The notes: generated from the letters alone by a model not told the origin. DNA of 64,000 bases from Aliivibrio salmonicida LFI1238 (GCF_000196495.1 NC_011312.1:248001-312000), one strand, 5' to 3'; numbered from the stretch's first letter, positions 54,991 through 63,957 are shown. A program made the numbers and translations.

Positions 54991-55685
54991 TGATTAGTAA
55001 TAAAAAAATAATGGCGATTATTCCTGCTAGAGGCGGCAGTAAAAGATTACCAAGGAAAAATATACTTCCTTTAAATGGAAAGCCTTTAATAGCTTGGTCT
55101 ATTGAAGCGGCACAACAAAGTAAATAGATTGATACCGTATTTGTCAGTACGGATGATCAAGAAATTGTGGAAGTATCACAAAGATTTGGTGTTGACGTTC
55201 CTGAATTGAGACCTAAAAAATTAGCTTCAGATACAGCGACAACAGAAAGTGTGCTTTTCTATACCTTGAATAAATTTGGTTCTGATGTAGATATTGTTGT
55301 TATTTTACAACCGACATCGCCGCTTCGTACTGCTCAGCATATTGATGAAGCCCTAGAATTATTTATTAAAAAAGAAGCATTTTCAGTCGTATCAGTAACA
55401 CCTTGTGAGCATTCACCACTCTGGACTAATACTTTACCGAAAGATGGATCTATGGGGGAGTTTTTACGTCAAGAGGCCTTGCAACGTTCACAAGATCTAG
55501 AAGAGTTTTATCGCTTAAACGGTGCTCTATATTTATTTGATGTAGATAAGCTAAAGAATAAAGGTGAAATTCGTTATACATCAGAATCTTTTTCTTATGT
55601 AATGGATAATCACGTGTCGTTTGATATAGATACTAAGTTAGATTTTGAACTGGCTGAATTTTTTTGTAAAGGAGAACTAAAATGA
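54990..55685 (+). pseudogene. neuA: CMP-nonulosonate synthetase (NeuA-like) with an amber codon
   Basis: A 231-codon frame interrupted only by TAG at codon 46 (55125-55127). Before it: IPARGGSKRLPRKNILPLNG and the PLIAWSIEAA signature. After it, in the same frame: IDTVFVSTDDQEI, RPKKLASD, LQPTSPLRTAQHIDEA and a normal end overlapping the next gene (ATGA). Codon 46 is normally an aromatic or variable residue; TAT or TAC to TAG is a single change. Unless suppressed, the nonulosonate is not activated. Confidence 0.88.
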
Positions 55686-56785
55686 AATATTGCTCTAAAT
55701 GTGTAATGCCTGATACTAGACCTGGGATAGCATTTGATGAAAATGGTATTTGTACCCCATGTCTAAATCATGAGAAAAAGAAAAATATCGACTGGGATTC
55801 TAGGTATAAAGAGTTAGAAAAACTTTGCGAAAAATATCGTGGTATTAATGGTGAAGGGCAATATGATTGTATGATCGCCGTTTCTGGCGGTAAAGATAGT
55901 CACTATCAAGTATATTTCATGAAAGAAGTTATGAAGATGAATCCATTACTGGTTTCGGTTGAAGATAACTTTCCTATGACTGATGCCGGTAAGCATAATA
56001 TTAGAAATATTTCTGAAGAGTTTGGATGTGACATAATATCATTGAAACCTAACATCAAGGTGCAGAAGCATTTGATGAGAAAGACATTTGAACGATATGG
56101 TAAGCCGACGTGGTTTATTGACCGGTTAATATATACATATCCATTAATGATGGCTGAAAAATTTAATACAGCGCTTTTGGTCTATGGTGAAAATGTAAGT
56201 TTCGAATATGGTGGTGCGGATGCAGTTGAAACTTATTCAGCTAGAAATATTATTGATAATGGTGTAGCTAGTGATATTCCATTTGAAGATTTAATTGATG
56301 ATAACATTCAAGATAACGATCTTGTACTTTGTCACGCTCCAACAAAATCACAGTTAGACCGTATCGACCCAATGTATCTTGGTTATTTTATTCCTTGGGA
56401 TAGTTTTACGAACTATAATTTTGCAACAAAACGTGGATTTAAAGATTTAACACATGAGTGGGATAGAACTCATCATGTAGAGAACTTTGATCAAGTTGAT
56501 TCTCGGGCTTACTTGGTTCACCCTTGGTTAAAATATCCAAAATTTGGTCATGCATCAGCGACGGATTATGCTGCAAGAATGGTGCGTTATGGAATGTTGA
56601 CTAGAAAAGAAGCGGTGGAGTTAGTTAAAGCTAAAGATGCGAAATTAGATCCTAAATGCATTGAAGATTTTTGTAATTTTCTAGGCTATTCGAATAGGCA
56701 ATTTTGGGATGTTGTAGATGGCTTATACAATACTGAATTGTTCAATAAGGATAATAATGGTGAGTGGGTGTTAAAATCCATCTAG
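55682..56785 (+). CDS. PseA/LegZ-type N-acetyl-sugar amidotransferase
   Basis: 367 residues. Adenine-nucleotide alpha-hydrolase-like protein: the N-terminal CSKCVMPDTRPGIAFDENG and CTPCLNHE supply zinc cysteines, and the PP-loop is AVSGGKDSHYQ (about 68-78). VYGENVSFEYGG and YLGYFIPWDSF follow. The family converts an N-acetyl group to acetamidino on pseudaminic or legionaminic acid (or as WbpG in O-antigen synthesis). HisH- and HisF-like partner genes, often paired with WbpG, are missing here. Confidence 0.85.
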   Translation: MKYCSKCVMPDTRPGIAFDENGICTPCLNHEKKKNIDWDSRYKELEKLCEKYRGINGEGQYDCMIAVSGGKDSHYQVYFMKEVMKMNPLLVSVEDNFPMTDAGKHNIRNISEEFGCDIISLKPNIKVQKHLMRKTFERYGKPTWFIDRLIYTYPLMMAEKFNTALLVYGENVSFEYGGADAVETYSARNIIDNGVASDIPFEDLIDDNIQDNDLVLCHAPTKSQLDRIDPMYLGYFIPWDSFTNYNFATKRGFKDLTHEWDRTHHVENFDQVDSRAYLVHPWLKYPKFGHASATDYAARMVRYGMLTRKEAVELVKAKDAKLDPKCIEDFCNFLGYSNRQFWDVVDGLYNTELFNKDNNGEWVLKSI

Positions 56786-56800
56786 TTTTATAGTGTTAAT

Positions 56801-56836
56801 TAATAATCCGAAAGAAATATATCTTTTGGATTATTA
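56801..56836. repeat. 15-bp hairpin after the amidotransferase gene
   Basis: Bases 56801-56815 (TAATAATCCGAAAGA) pair with 56822-56836 over a six-base AATATA loop, with one G-T. There is no T run after it, so it is not a standard terminator. It may protect the leg operon mRNA end, or mark an old insertion. Confidence 0.55.
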
Positions 56837-56874
56837 AAATATAACTTAATATTAACAGCATCAGGTAAATCGCA

Positions 56875-56954
56875 TGAGTATGCTTTTTAAAAGGGATTTG
56901 ATTAAATTAGTCTTTATAATTTACAAGGTATTTCTTAAAAACCTAGGTTCCAAG
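56875..56954 (+). pseudogene. Start of an unknown gene cut by IS30
   Basis: After an AGGTAAATCGC ribosome-site region, an ATG opens a hydrophobic, basic frame (MSMLFKRDLIKLVFIIYKVF then LKNLGSK) that stops at the IS30 inverted repeat. 26 native residues; the identity is not recognised. The frame continues a few codons into the IS and ends. Confidence 0.4.
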
Positions 56955-57982
56955 AATAACCGACACACTTTGGTATAGATTTGAGAGTCAGTTGCCTATA
57001 AGCTTCAAGCTCTCACACAATCAACTAAGGTAACCCCATGGGATACCAATATAAGCAACTGACACTAGGTGAAAGATACCAGATTGAAGCGTGGAATACA
57101 CATAGTATTTCTGCTCGTGAAATAGGACAAAAATTAAAACGGAGCAATGGCTCCATTTCAAAGGAACTACGACGTTGTCCTGCTGGAAGCTATTCTGCCG
57201 AGCAAGCGCATAAACACGCTTTCCAAAAAAGAACACTTTCGATTAAGCACACAAAATGCAGCCAAAAGAATAAAAAAATAATTCACCTATATCTTCAGCT
57301 TGGTTGGAGCCCAGAGCAAATATCTGGACGAATGCGTAGAGAAAAAATAGAAAATACAATATGTTGCAGTACTATTTACAACGCAATTAAAAGAGAGCAG
57401 TGGCAAAGGATGCTTGCTCGAAAAGGCAAAAAATACAAACAACGCAAAGGTGTAGAAGCAGGAGCAAGACTCATTCCTAACCGCATTGATATATCTCAAC
57501 GCCCTGCTATTGTCGATGATAAATCTGAGGTTGGTCACTGGGAAGGTGACACTGTTTATGGTCAAGACGGGTATTTAGTAACGATGGTAGAACGAGTGTC
57601 TAAGCTATTAGTTACGTGCAAAGTACGCAATAAATCCAAAAAGGCCGTTACTCGCGGGATAAATCGCATGATGAAGCCCTTTAAAGAGCTTTGCAAAACA
57701 ATCACATTTGATAATGGCGGAGAGTTCGCAGGTCATGCTAAGATAGCTAAGCATCTGAACTGTGACATTTATTTTGCTAAACCTTACCATTCTTGGCAAC
57801 GAGGTTTGAATGAAAATACCAATGGTTTACTAAGACGTTTTTTCCCAAAGGGAATGGCCATTGGAGAACTTACTGCAAAAGAGATTAAACAGGCAGAGTT
57901 TTTGATTAATTCTCGACCTAGAAAGACATTAAATTTTCTGAGTCCGAGCGAGTTTTTAAACGGTAAGAGTGTGTCGGTTATT
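56955..57982 (+). mobile_element. IS30-family insertion sequence
   Basis: The 15-bp inverted ends AATAACCGACACACT (56955-56969) and its complement (57968-57982) bound one transposase gene. The next bases outside (AAG left, GTT right) do not match as a target duplication. The transposase stop codon lies 12 bases outside the right end, so the final residues come from flanking DNA, or the true end is slightly further right. Boundaries are therefore approximate. Confidence 0.8.
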
Positions 57983-57994
57983 GTTACGATCTAG
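57038..57994 (+). CDS. IS30-family transposase
   Basis: 318 residues. N-terminal helix-turn-helix (about 5-50; YKQLTLGERYQIEAWN, SAREIGQKLKRSNGSISKEL), a second helical region with YLQLGWSPEQISGRM, and an integrase-fold DDE core. The acidic residues are in VGHWEGDTVYG, TFDNGGEFAGH and RGLNENTNGLLRRFFPKG. It appears full length and may be active. Confidence 0.95.
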   Translation: MGYQYKQLTLGERYQIEAWNTHSISAREIGQKLKRSNGSISKELRRCPAGSYSAEQAHKHAFQKRTLSIKHTKCSQKNKKIIHLYLQLGWSPEQISGRMRREKIENTICCSTIYNAIKREQWQRMLARKGKKYKQRKGVEAGARLIPNRIDISQRPAIVDDKSEVGHWEGDTVYGQDGYLVTMVERVSKLLVTCKVRNKSKKAVTRGINRMMKPFKELCKTITFDNGGEFAGHAKIAKHLNCDIYFAKPYHSWQRGLNENTNGLLRRFFPKGMAIGELTAKEIKQAEFLINSRPRKTLNFLSPSEFLNGKSVSVIVTI

Positions 57995-58146
57995 CAAATT
58001 CATCACAAGATTGAAACTTATTGATGATCAATTTGTAGATCATTCTGAATATTTTTTAATGGTTCTGAACTTAAATTAGACGATTACAATAAAATGGTTC
58101 GAAGAGCAGGGACAGTACTCATTGTTAGAGGCCTCCTTCTACTCGA
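57983..58146 (+). pseudogene. Possible 3' gene remnant after IS30
   Basis: One frame reads IDDQFVDHSEYFLMV and the adjacent frame continues SELKLDDYNKMVRRAGTVLI to a TAG at the end, so a single frameshift near 58065 would make one protein-like tail. It may be the far part of the gene cut at 56955 or of another LPS gene. Identity unknown. The convergent GT52-like gene begins right after it. Confidence 0.35.
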
Positions 58147-59148
58147 TTAGAATAATTCAATGCCAATAGATTTTAAGAGTTCAAGCATCAGCTCATTGTC
58201 AGTATAAGTTACCTGTGTATGATATTCTTCTTTAGACTGTTTTGCAGAATATATTTTTATATGAGGGTAAATGATTTTTAAAGTGTACAGTGCTGTAGAT
58301 GCTATCCCGCCTATGTTGTTGATATTTAGTTGCTTTTCTGCAATTTCTAATTCAATAGGTAGTGTTGAATCGTGATACGTCAAGTTTTCAATCTTCAAAA
58401 TTTCTTTGCGGATATCTGAAGTTTCTGTACGATGAGGTGCATATAAGATTTTCTTTCCTGTAGTTTTAGCAAAACGCTTAATTGCATCTAAGTAGAAAGA
58501 CTTAATTGTCCCATGACAATCAATGCTACCTTGGCCTAAGAAGAGAGCGTATTCATTAGAATGTTCGCGCTGGTGATCGTCATTCAAATTATATGTTTCT
58601 CTCATGTTAGAAAAATCATTTTTGACAACTGGCACCGTGGGATCCTTTATATCAAAAATTGTGAAAATCTCTAACTTTTTAGAAATGGGTAGTCGACCAA
58701 TAGGCTTTAGTCCCTGCATTTTTATTATCAGATCATTTACAAATCGTGGGCGATAGAAAGTGTGCTCTGTTTTGATAAAGCGCTCATATTCCCCTAAAGT
58801 TAACGAACCATCATCGAAATAAATTTCAGTATCAGGTTTCAAGTTACGTAACAGAAATTTGGTTCGCCATCCGTTATATTCGCCATGAAAAAAGTGCTTA
58901 ATAGAGCTATTCGTTCTTATCTTATTGACCGCTTTGATGGCCTTCGGCATTGAGAATGTTCGTTGGCTTCGCTCAATATTAATCACATGCGTCCAATCAT
59001 TTTCATTAACAATCTTTGTCATTTGGCTAATTGCGGGCTCCATATCTTGTTTTACAAGCAGGAGGATATTATCATTAGTCGCATAATGACATCTTGCTTC
59101 ATTTGCACAAATATATTGAAAGGGGGATGTCACAAGAAAAACATTCAT
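58147..59148 (-). CDS. GT52-like (sialyltransferase-type) glycosyltransferase
   Basis: 333 residues, start with AAGG nine bases upstream. Resembles the GT52/polysialyltransferase group: N-terminal VFLVTSPFQYICANEARCH, an acidic IYFDDGSLTLGEYERF motif (about 128-143), YAPHRTE with the HxxxE-type site (about 238-244), and IGGIASTALYTLKIIYP (about 278-294) for the CMP-sugar end. With a nonulosonate operon next door, this is the best candidate to transfer the CMP-nonulosonate to core. Family call moderate. Confidence 0.72.
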   Translation of the reverse strand: MNVFLVTSPFQYICANEARCHYATNDNILLLVKQDMEPAISQMTKIVNENDWTHVINIERSQRTFSMPKAIKAVNKIRTNSSIKHFFHGEYNGWRTKFLLRNLKPDTEIYFDDGSLTLGEYERFIKTEHTFYRPRFVNDLIIKMQGLKPIGRLPISKKLEIFTIFDIKDPTVPVVKNDFSNMRETYNLNDDHQREHSNEYALFLGQGSIDCHGTIKSFYLDAIKRFAKTTGKKILYAPHRTETSDIRKEILKIENLTYHDSTLPIELEIAEKQLNINNIGGIASTALYTLKIIYPHIKIYSAKQSKEEYHTQVTYTDNELMLELLKSIGIELF

Positions 59149-59194
59149 GAAAATTAACCTTATTTAATTTAGATATGACTACTGATAATCGTGA

Positions 59195-60457
59195 TTATAT
59201 ATTTGAGATAGCGATCGTACGATTTAAAGCACCTTGATTACTTTGAACAACATTAGAAGCGGAGTTTTGAAGTAATTGATATTCAGTACTATCATCAATC
59301 AGCTTGACGATGTGATTACTAAGTTGAGTCGGCTCACAAATAACAATCCCTTGTTCACCTCGTAACGTATCCACAATCTCTTTAAAGTTATAATAACTCG
59401 GCCCTATAATAACAGGCACACCTAGCGCAGCAGGCTCTAAAACATTGTGCCCACCGACTTTATCGCCAAGTAAACTCCCGCCCATAAAGCACACATCAGC
59501 CGCGCCGATCAGAACTAGCATTTCACCCATGGTATCACCAAGATAAACTTGAGTTTCAGCGGTAACCGTTTTGTTAGAGGTGCGTCTTATACTGCTAAAT
59601 CCCGAGTTTTTACTTAATTCAAATACCGTATCAAAACGCTCAGGGTGGCGAGGTACCAAGATTAACAAGGCGTTAGGGTGCTCTTTCAATACTTCTTTAT
59701 GAGCATCAAGAACTTGTTCATCTTCACCTTTATGAGTACTAGCTGCAATCCAAATAGGGCGGTCATTGTCTAATAGCTGACGTAACTCTTGGCCTTGCTG
59801 TTTTATCTCATCCGAGATTTGAATATCAAATTTGATAGAGCCAGTAGCACATAATCTTTCTTTATTGATACCTAAACGCGCAAAGCGATCTGCATCCGCT
59901 TGGGTTTGGCATAGTACTTTTGTTAAGTGCTTACTTAGCTCGGTAAAAACAGGTTGAATTTTGGTGTAGCCTTGGCAAGACTTCTCAGATAAACGTGCGT
60001 TAACCACATAAATAGGAATGTTAGATTTACCGACAGAATGTAAGGTATTTGGCCACAGCTCTGTTTCAATAATCAGTAATTTACTTGGATTAACCGTTTT
60101 TAAAAATCCGTTCACAGCAAATGGGAAATCAATAGGCATATAGCGGTGTTCAACTAAATCACCTAACTTGGCAATCTGCTCTGCACCCGTGCTTGTTGTG
60201 GTTGTCACTAGGATTGGCTGTTCAGGGCTCTGCTGTTTTAATGCTTTAATTAATGGTGTCGCAGCAATCGCTTCTCCAACTGAAACCGCATGAATCCAGA
60301 GTGGTTGTTCGCTTTTTTTTAGCGTAGGAGTAAATCCAAAGTGCTCCTTCCAGCGGTCACCAAATTGAGGTTTGTTTGGTTTTTTCTTATATAAACCAAA
60401 CAATAAAACAGGAGAGAGAAGTGTTAATAGTAAGGTATAAACTAGTCGGATTAACAT
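59195..60457 (-). CDS. waaA: Kdo transferase
   Basis: 420 residues. N-terminal membrane anchor (about 3-22). GT30 motifs: LWIHAVSVGEAIAATPLIKAL (about 52-72), TTSTGAEQI, LIIETELWPN (about 126-135) and GGSLLGDKVGGHNVLEPAALG (about 320-340). Adds Kdo to lipid IVA; with kdkA present a single Kdo is likely. Overlaps waaF by seven bases. Confidence 0.96.
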   Translation of the reverse strand: MLIRLVYTLLLTLLSPVLLFGLYKKKPNKPQFGDRWKEHFGFTPTLKKSEQPLWIHAVSVGEAIAATPLIKALKQQSPEQPILVTTTTSTGAEQIAKLGDLVEHRYMPIDFPFAVNGFLKTVNPSKLLIIETELWPNTLHSVGKSNIPIYVVNARLSEKSCQGYTKIQPVFTELSKHLTKVLCQTQADADRFARLGINKERLCATGSIKFDIQISDEIKQQGQELRQLLDNDRPIWIAASTHKGEDEQVLDAHKEVLKEHPNALLILVPRHPERFDTVFELSKNSGFSSIRRTSNKTVTAETQVYLGDTMGEMLVLIGAADVCFMGGSLLGDKVGGHNVLEPAALGVPVIIGPSYYNFKEIVDTLRGEQGIVICEPTQLSNHIVKLIDDSTEYQLLQNSASNVVQSNQGALNRTIAISNI

Positions 60458-61521
60458 GAAGTAACCTGAATGACAGATTCATTCGAGTGGCTTTTGGGAC
60501 TAATTTTATCCAGCACTAGTTGTGGATCAAGATCGGTCAGACACTTCAAATGCTTAAATTCACACTCGCGTTTAAAACAAGGGCGACATTCAATATCTGT
60601 ACTCACAATGTCAACTTTTTCAGCTAATGGTGGCGTGTACTTTGGTGATGTTGAACCATAAACCCCAACCACATGACAACCGACAGCAGCAGCTACATGC
60701 ATTAAGCCAGAGTCATTACTGACAACCGTTTTACAAGCAGCAAGCAGATCTACAGCTTCAATTAAACTGGTATCACCCGCTAGGTTAAATACCGATGCTT
60801 GATTATCTGAATGAACCAAAGATTTAATGGCTTCAGTGGTTTCTTTATCTTTTGCTGAACCAAATAACCATACTTGATAGCCTTGGTTAATCATCTCATT
60901 AGCTACAGCTGCGTAATGCTCAACAGGCCACTGTTTTGCCGGGCCAAATTCCGCACCAGGGCATAAGCCAAGAACAGGTTTATCCGCAGATAGAGAAAAT
61001 TTAGTTAACATTGCTTGCTGGGTATCAGCATCAATAGCAAGCTTAGGTCGAGGTAAAGTATCTAGCCCACCTAATGAGCTTGAATTAATCATCTCTGATT
61101 TTGGATGAGCCAATGCCACATAGCGTTCGACCATGTATTGAAATGATTTCTTATTTGAACGTAAATCGTTAAGTAGGCCATAGCGCATCTCGCCTTTCCA
61201 GCCAGTACGAATTGGAATACCAGCAAACCAAGGTATTAATGCCGATTTAGCGGAATTAGGGCAGATATAAGCATGAGTATAATTATTAGCGCTAAGCTGC
61301 TTACTTAAACGGCGGCGACCAAACAAATCAAAGGCACCATGACCAAGCGGCATTTCAATCGCTTGGTTCACTTCAGGCATGCGTTCCAAAATAGGCTTAC
61401 ACCATGCCGGAGCCATAACATCAATAACAGCGTCAGGGTTTTGTTGTTTTAGTGTGATATACAGTGATTGCGACATCACCATATCACCCACCCAAGATGG
61501 GCCAATGATCAAAATTTTCAT
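60451..61521 (-). CDS. waaF: ADP-heptose--LPS heptosyltransferase II
   Basis: 356 residues, GT9. KILIIGPSWVGDMVMSQSLY (about 2-21) and LGLCPGAEFGPAKQWP (about 180-195) are WaaF signatures. VSNDSGLMHVAAAVG (about 262-276) binds ADP-heptose. IECRPCFKRECEFKHLKCL follows. Overlaps waaL by four bases. Confidence 0.95.
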   Translation of the reverse strand: MKILIIGPSWVGDMVMSQSLYITLKQQNPDAVIDVMAPAWCKPILERMPEVNQAIEMPLGHGAFDLFGRRRLSKQLSANNYTHAYICPNSAKSALIPWFAGIPIRTGWKGEMRYGLLNDLRSNKKSFQYMVERYVALAHPKSEMINSSSLGGLDTLPRPKLAIDADTQQAMLTKFSLSADKPVLGLCPGAEFGPAKQWPVEHYAAVANEMINQGYQVWLFGSAKDKETTEAIKSLVHSDNQASVFNLAGDTSLIEAVDLLAACKTVVSNDSGLMHVAAAVGCHVVGVYGSTSPKYTPPLAEKVDIVSTDIECRPCFKRECEFKHLKCLTDLDPQLVLDKISPKSHSNESVIQVTSC

Positions 61522-62753
61522 GATGGTTTTCTTTGGTTAATCACTAAGGCGCTCAGTATGGCGATGCCAACGGCAAAGAATAAAATGCCTGAGTGATGTG
61601 ATAAGTAATGTTGGGTAAGGGCATAGCCTGCAACCAGTGCGACGTGCGAGGCTCCCATTAGGGCCAAAAAGTAGTGTGTGTCTTTGTCTGAATCATTGAT
61701 ATATTGTTTCAGGTTTCTTTTGAAAAAAGCAAAAGGCACCGCAAACATGATCAGCAATACAGAGAGACCAAAAATCCCTTTGGTTTGTAAATCTTCTAAA
61801 TATTGGTTATGAGCTCGAGAGTATTTCAAGGCAATTGGATCTATGAGTCCAGCGTCGAGTTGGCGCTGTTTTGCTGCTTCAATACCAGAAAATCCTTGAC
61901 CAAATAATGGGGATTCTTGTGCGCTATATAATGCAGATTTCCACATCTCTAAGCGTGCACCAGAAGAACTAGCGGATTGTTCAGCTGAGTATTGAGTTAA
62001 ATCAGACTGTATTGCATCAAGTCGAGAAGTGATTTGGGCTGAGGCAATAGATAAATCGATAATTGCAGCAAGTAGAGCGTAACCGACTATTTTTTTATTT
62101 ATTAACTCTTTATTTAAATACAGAACAATAAGTAAAACAAAGGGAGTTAATAGCCAAGCACCGCGAGCACCAGATAATAACGTGGCGATGTAGCCTAAAT
62201 TAGCGGCAACGAAGCTGAATACAGCAAAGTTCTTCTGTTCTGTTTTACGGTAATAAAAAAACGAGATAACAGAGAATGTGGCTAATGAGGCGATAATACC
62301 TCCAATTTGAATTGGCATGTAACCAAACGTACCGACAAAAGCACACCCGCCAATATAAAAGCTATGGTAAAAACTGATGAAGCCTGCAATCGCCGCTCCA
62401 ATCGGTGCAGCCAGAAATAGTGGTGCCGGATTGGGTTTATAAGTGACTAAAAAACATAAAATGAAAGAGGCCAACACCGTTCGGCTTGGCATATCAAGTT
62501 GGCTGGTTTCTCCTCCTGAATACAGAAAAGAGATGATGGTAAGAATAAAATACCCAACCATGGATAAGCTAATGTATTTAACGTCTCTGTTTTTAAAGGC
62601 GTGATAGGTTTTTGGCAGTAAAAACAAACCAAATAGTGCCAATAAAAGCGGAGCAACCACGTAAGAGTCAGGATAAATAATAGGGGTGCTGAAGAATAGA
62701 AAGCAAAGTATTGTAGCAATTAAAGGTAAGCTTATTTTTTTCATTTTTTTCAT
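61518..62753 (-). CDS. waaL: O-antigen ligase (WaaL-like)
   Basis: 411 residues with about ten or more membrane segments. The Wzy_C loop contains GARLEMWKSALYSAQESPLFGQGF (about 265-288), and the conserved ligase motif SRAHNQYLEDLQTKGIFGL (about 310-328) is present. Joins a lipid-carried saccharide to core. The first in-frame ATG (MKKMKK) is used; the second, three codons later, is possible. No wzx/wzy in the window, so its substrate is unclear. Confidence 0.88.
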   Translation of the reverse strand: MKKMKKISLPLIATILCFLFFSTPIIYPDSYVVAPLLLALFGLFLLPKTYHAFKNRDVKYISLSMVGYFILTIISFLYSGGETSQLDMPSRTVLASFILCFLVTYKPNPAPLFLAAPIGAAIAGFISFYHSFYIGGCAFVGTFGYMPIQIGGIIASLATFSVISFFYYRKTEQKNFAVFSFVAANLGYIATLLSGARGAWLLTPFVLLIVLYLNKELINKKIVGYALLAAIIDLSIASAQITSRLDAIQSDLTQYSAEQSASSSGARLEMWKSALYSAQESPLFGQGFSGIEAAKQRQLDAGLIDPIALKYSRAHNQYLEDLQTKGIFGLSVLLIMFAVPFAFFKRNLKQYINDSDKDTHYFLALMGASHVALVAGYALTQHYLSHHSGILFFAVGIAILSALVINQRKPS

Positions 62754-62765
62754 TTATCCTGATAA

Positions 62766-62897
62766 CTAGAAACTATAAGTTCAAGAGCAGTTGTAGCGCT
62801 CTTGAGCTTGATTTACGCTCTTTCTGAAACCTGAAACCTGAAACCTAGCTCTTATAGAAGCGAAGCGATCTAGTTTCTAGTTAGCAAAGCGTATAGC
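62766..62897. repeat. Dispersed palindromic repeat, copy F
   Basis: The left arm CTAGAAACTATAAGTTCAAG AGC is shortened. The right arm (62850-62897) has the GAAGCGAAGCGATCTAG and TTAGCAAAGCGTATAG modules. In the centre lies CTGAAACCTGAAACCTGAAA CC, three seven-base units that read GGTTTCA on the other strand. Located between hldD and waaL. Confidence 0.72.
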
Positions 62898-62914
62898 TTT
62901 TACTTCTCAGAGCT

Positions 62915-63856
62915 TTACTTATTAACAATCGCCATATACTCAGCAACACCATCAGCTACCGACTTAAACTCAACATCACAACCCGCAGCTCGCAACTTAG
63001 TTAAATCTGCTTGCGTAAACTCTTGATATGCGCCTTTTAAATGCTCAGGGAACGGAATGCTTTGAACTTCGCCTTTACCGTGGTGCTTAATTACCGCATC
63101 CGCAACAGCGCGGAACGGTTCAGCACGACCAGTACCACAGTTGAAAATACCTGATACGCCATTTTCTAAGAACCACAAGTTAACCGCAGCCACATCACCC
63201 ACGTAAACGAAATCACGCTTGAATTCATCACTGCGCTCAAACAGTTTAGGATCTTCGCTGGCATTCATTTGATTGTTCAGATGGAAAGCAACCGAAGCCA
63301 TAGAACCTTTATGTTGCTCACGAGGACCATAGACATTGAAGTAACGGAAACCGGTAATTTGAGAAACCGTTTCACCGTGCGCTTCAGCATCAGCCCATAG
63401 GCGGCGAACGTAGTTATCAAACTGTTGTTTAGAATAGCCGTAAACGTTTAATGCACCTTCGTACTCACGCTCTTCAATGAAGGTATCAGTATCGCCATAA
63501 GTCGCAGCAGATGATGCGTATAAGAATGGGATCTCACGTTCGATACAAAAATGAAGCACTTCTTTCGAGTATTCATAGTTGTTCATCATCATGTATTTGC
63601 CATCCCACTCAGTGGTAGCAGAGCACGCACCTTCGTGGAAAATAGCATCAATTGTACCAAAGTCATCACCCGCCATGATTTGCGTAATGAAATCTTCTTT
63701 ATCCATGTAATCAGTGATATCAAGATCAACTAGGTTCTTGAATTTTTTGCCATCTTTCAGGTTATCAACCACTAAGATATCGTTAAAGCCGTTGTCATTT
63801 AAAGACTTAATAATGTTGCTGCCAATCATGCCAGCGCCGCCAGTTACAATGATCAT
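62915..63856 (-). CDS. hldD: ADP-L-glycero-D-manno-heptose-6-epimerase
   Basis: 313 residues. SDR with GGAGMIGSNIIKSL (about 6-19), catalytic YGYSKQQFD (YxxxK, about 139-147), and FRYFNVYGPREQHKGSMASV (about 168-187). Makes the heptose donor used by WaaC and WaaF. Complete; the end of the LPS locus. Confidence 0.97.
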   Translation of the reverse strand: MIIVTGGAGMIGSNIIKSLNDNGFNDILVVDNLKDGKKFKNLVDLDITDYMDKEDFITQIMAGDDFGTIDAIFHEGACSATTEWDGKYMMMNNYEYSKEVLHFCIEREIPFLYASSAATYGDTDTFIEEREYEGALNVYGYSKQQFDNYVRRLWADAEAHGETVSQITGFRYFNVYGPREQHKGSMASVAFHLNNQMNASEDPKLFERSDEFKRDFVYVGDVAAVNLWFLENGVSGIFNCGTGRAEPFRAVADAVIKHHGKGEVQSIPFPEHLKGAYQEFTQADLTKLRAAGCDVEFKSVADGVAEYMAIVNK

Positions 63857-63957
63857 TTTGATACCACGATTTATTTAGATAATTGATTCGATTGTAGCAA
63901 AGAAAGGAGTAAAAGGCAGCGGTAATTTTGCGACAGGGTATTAGTGAGTGGTCGTCA

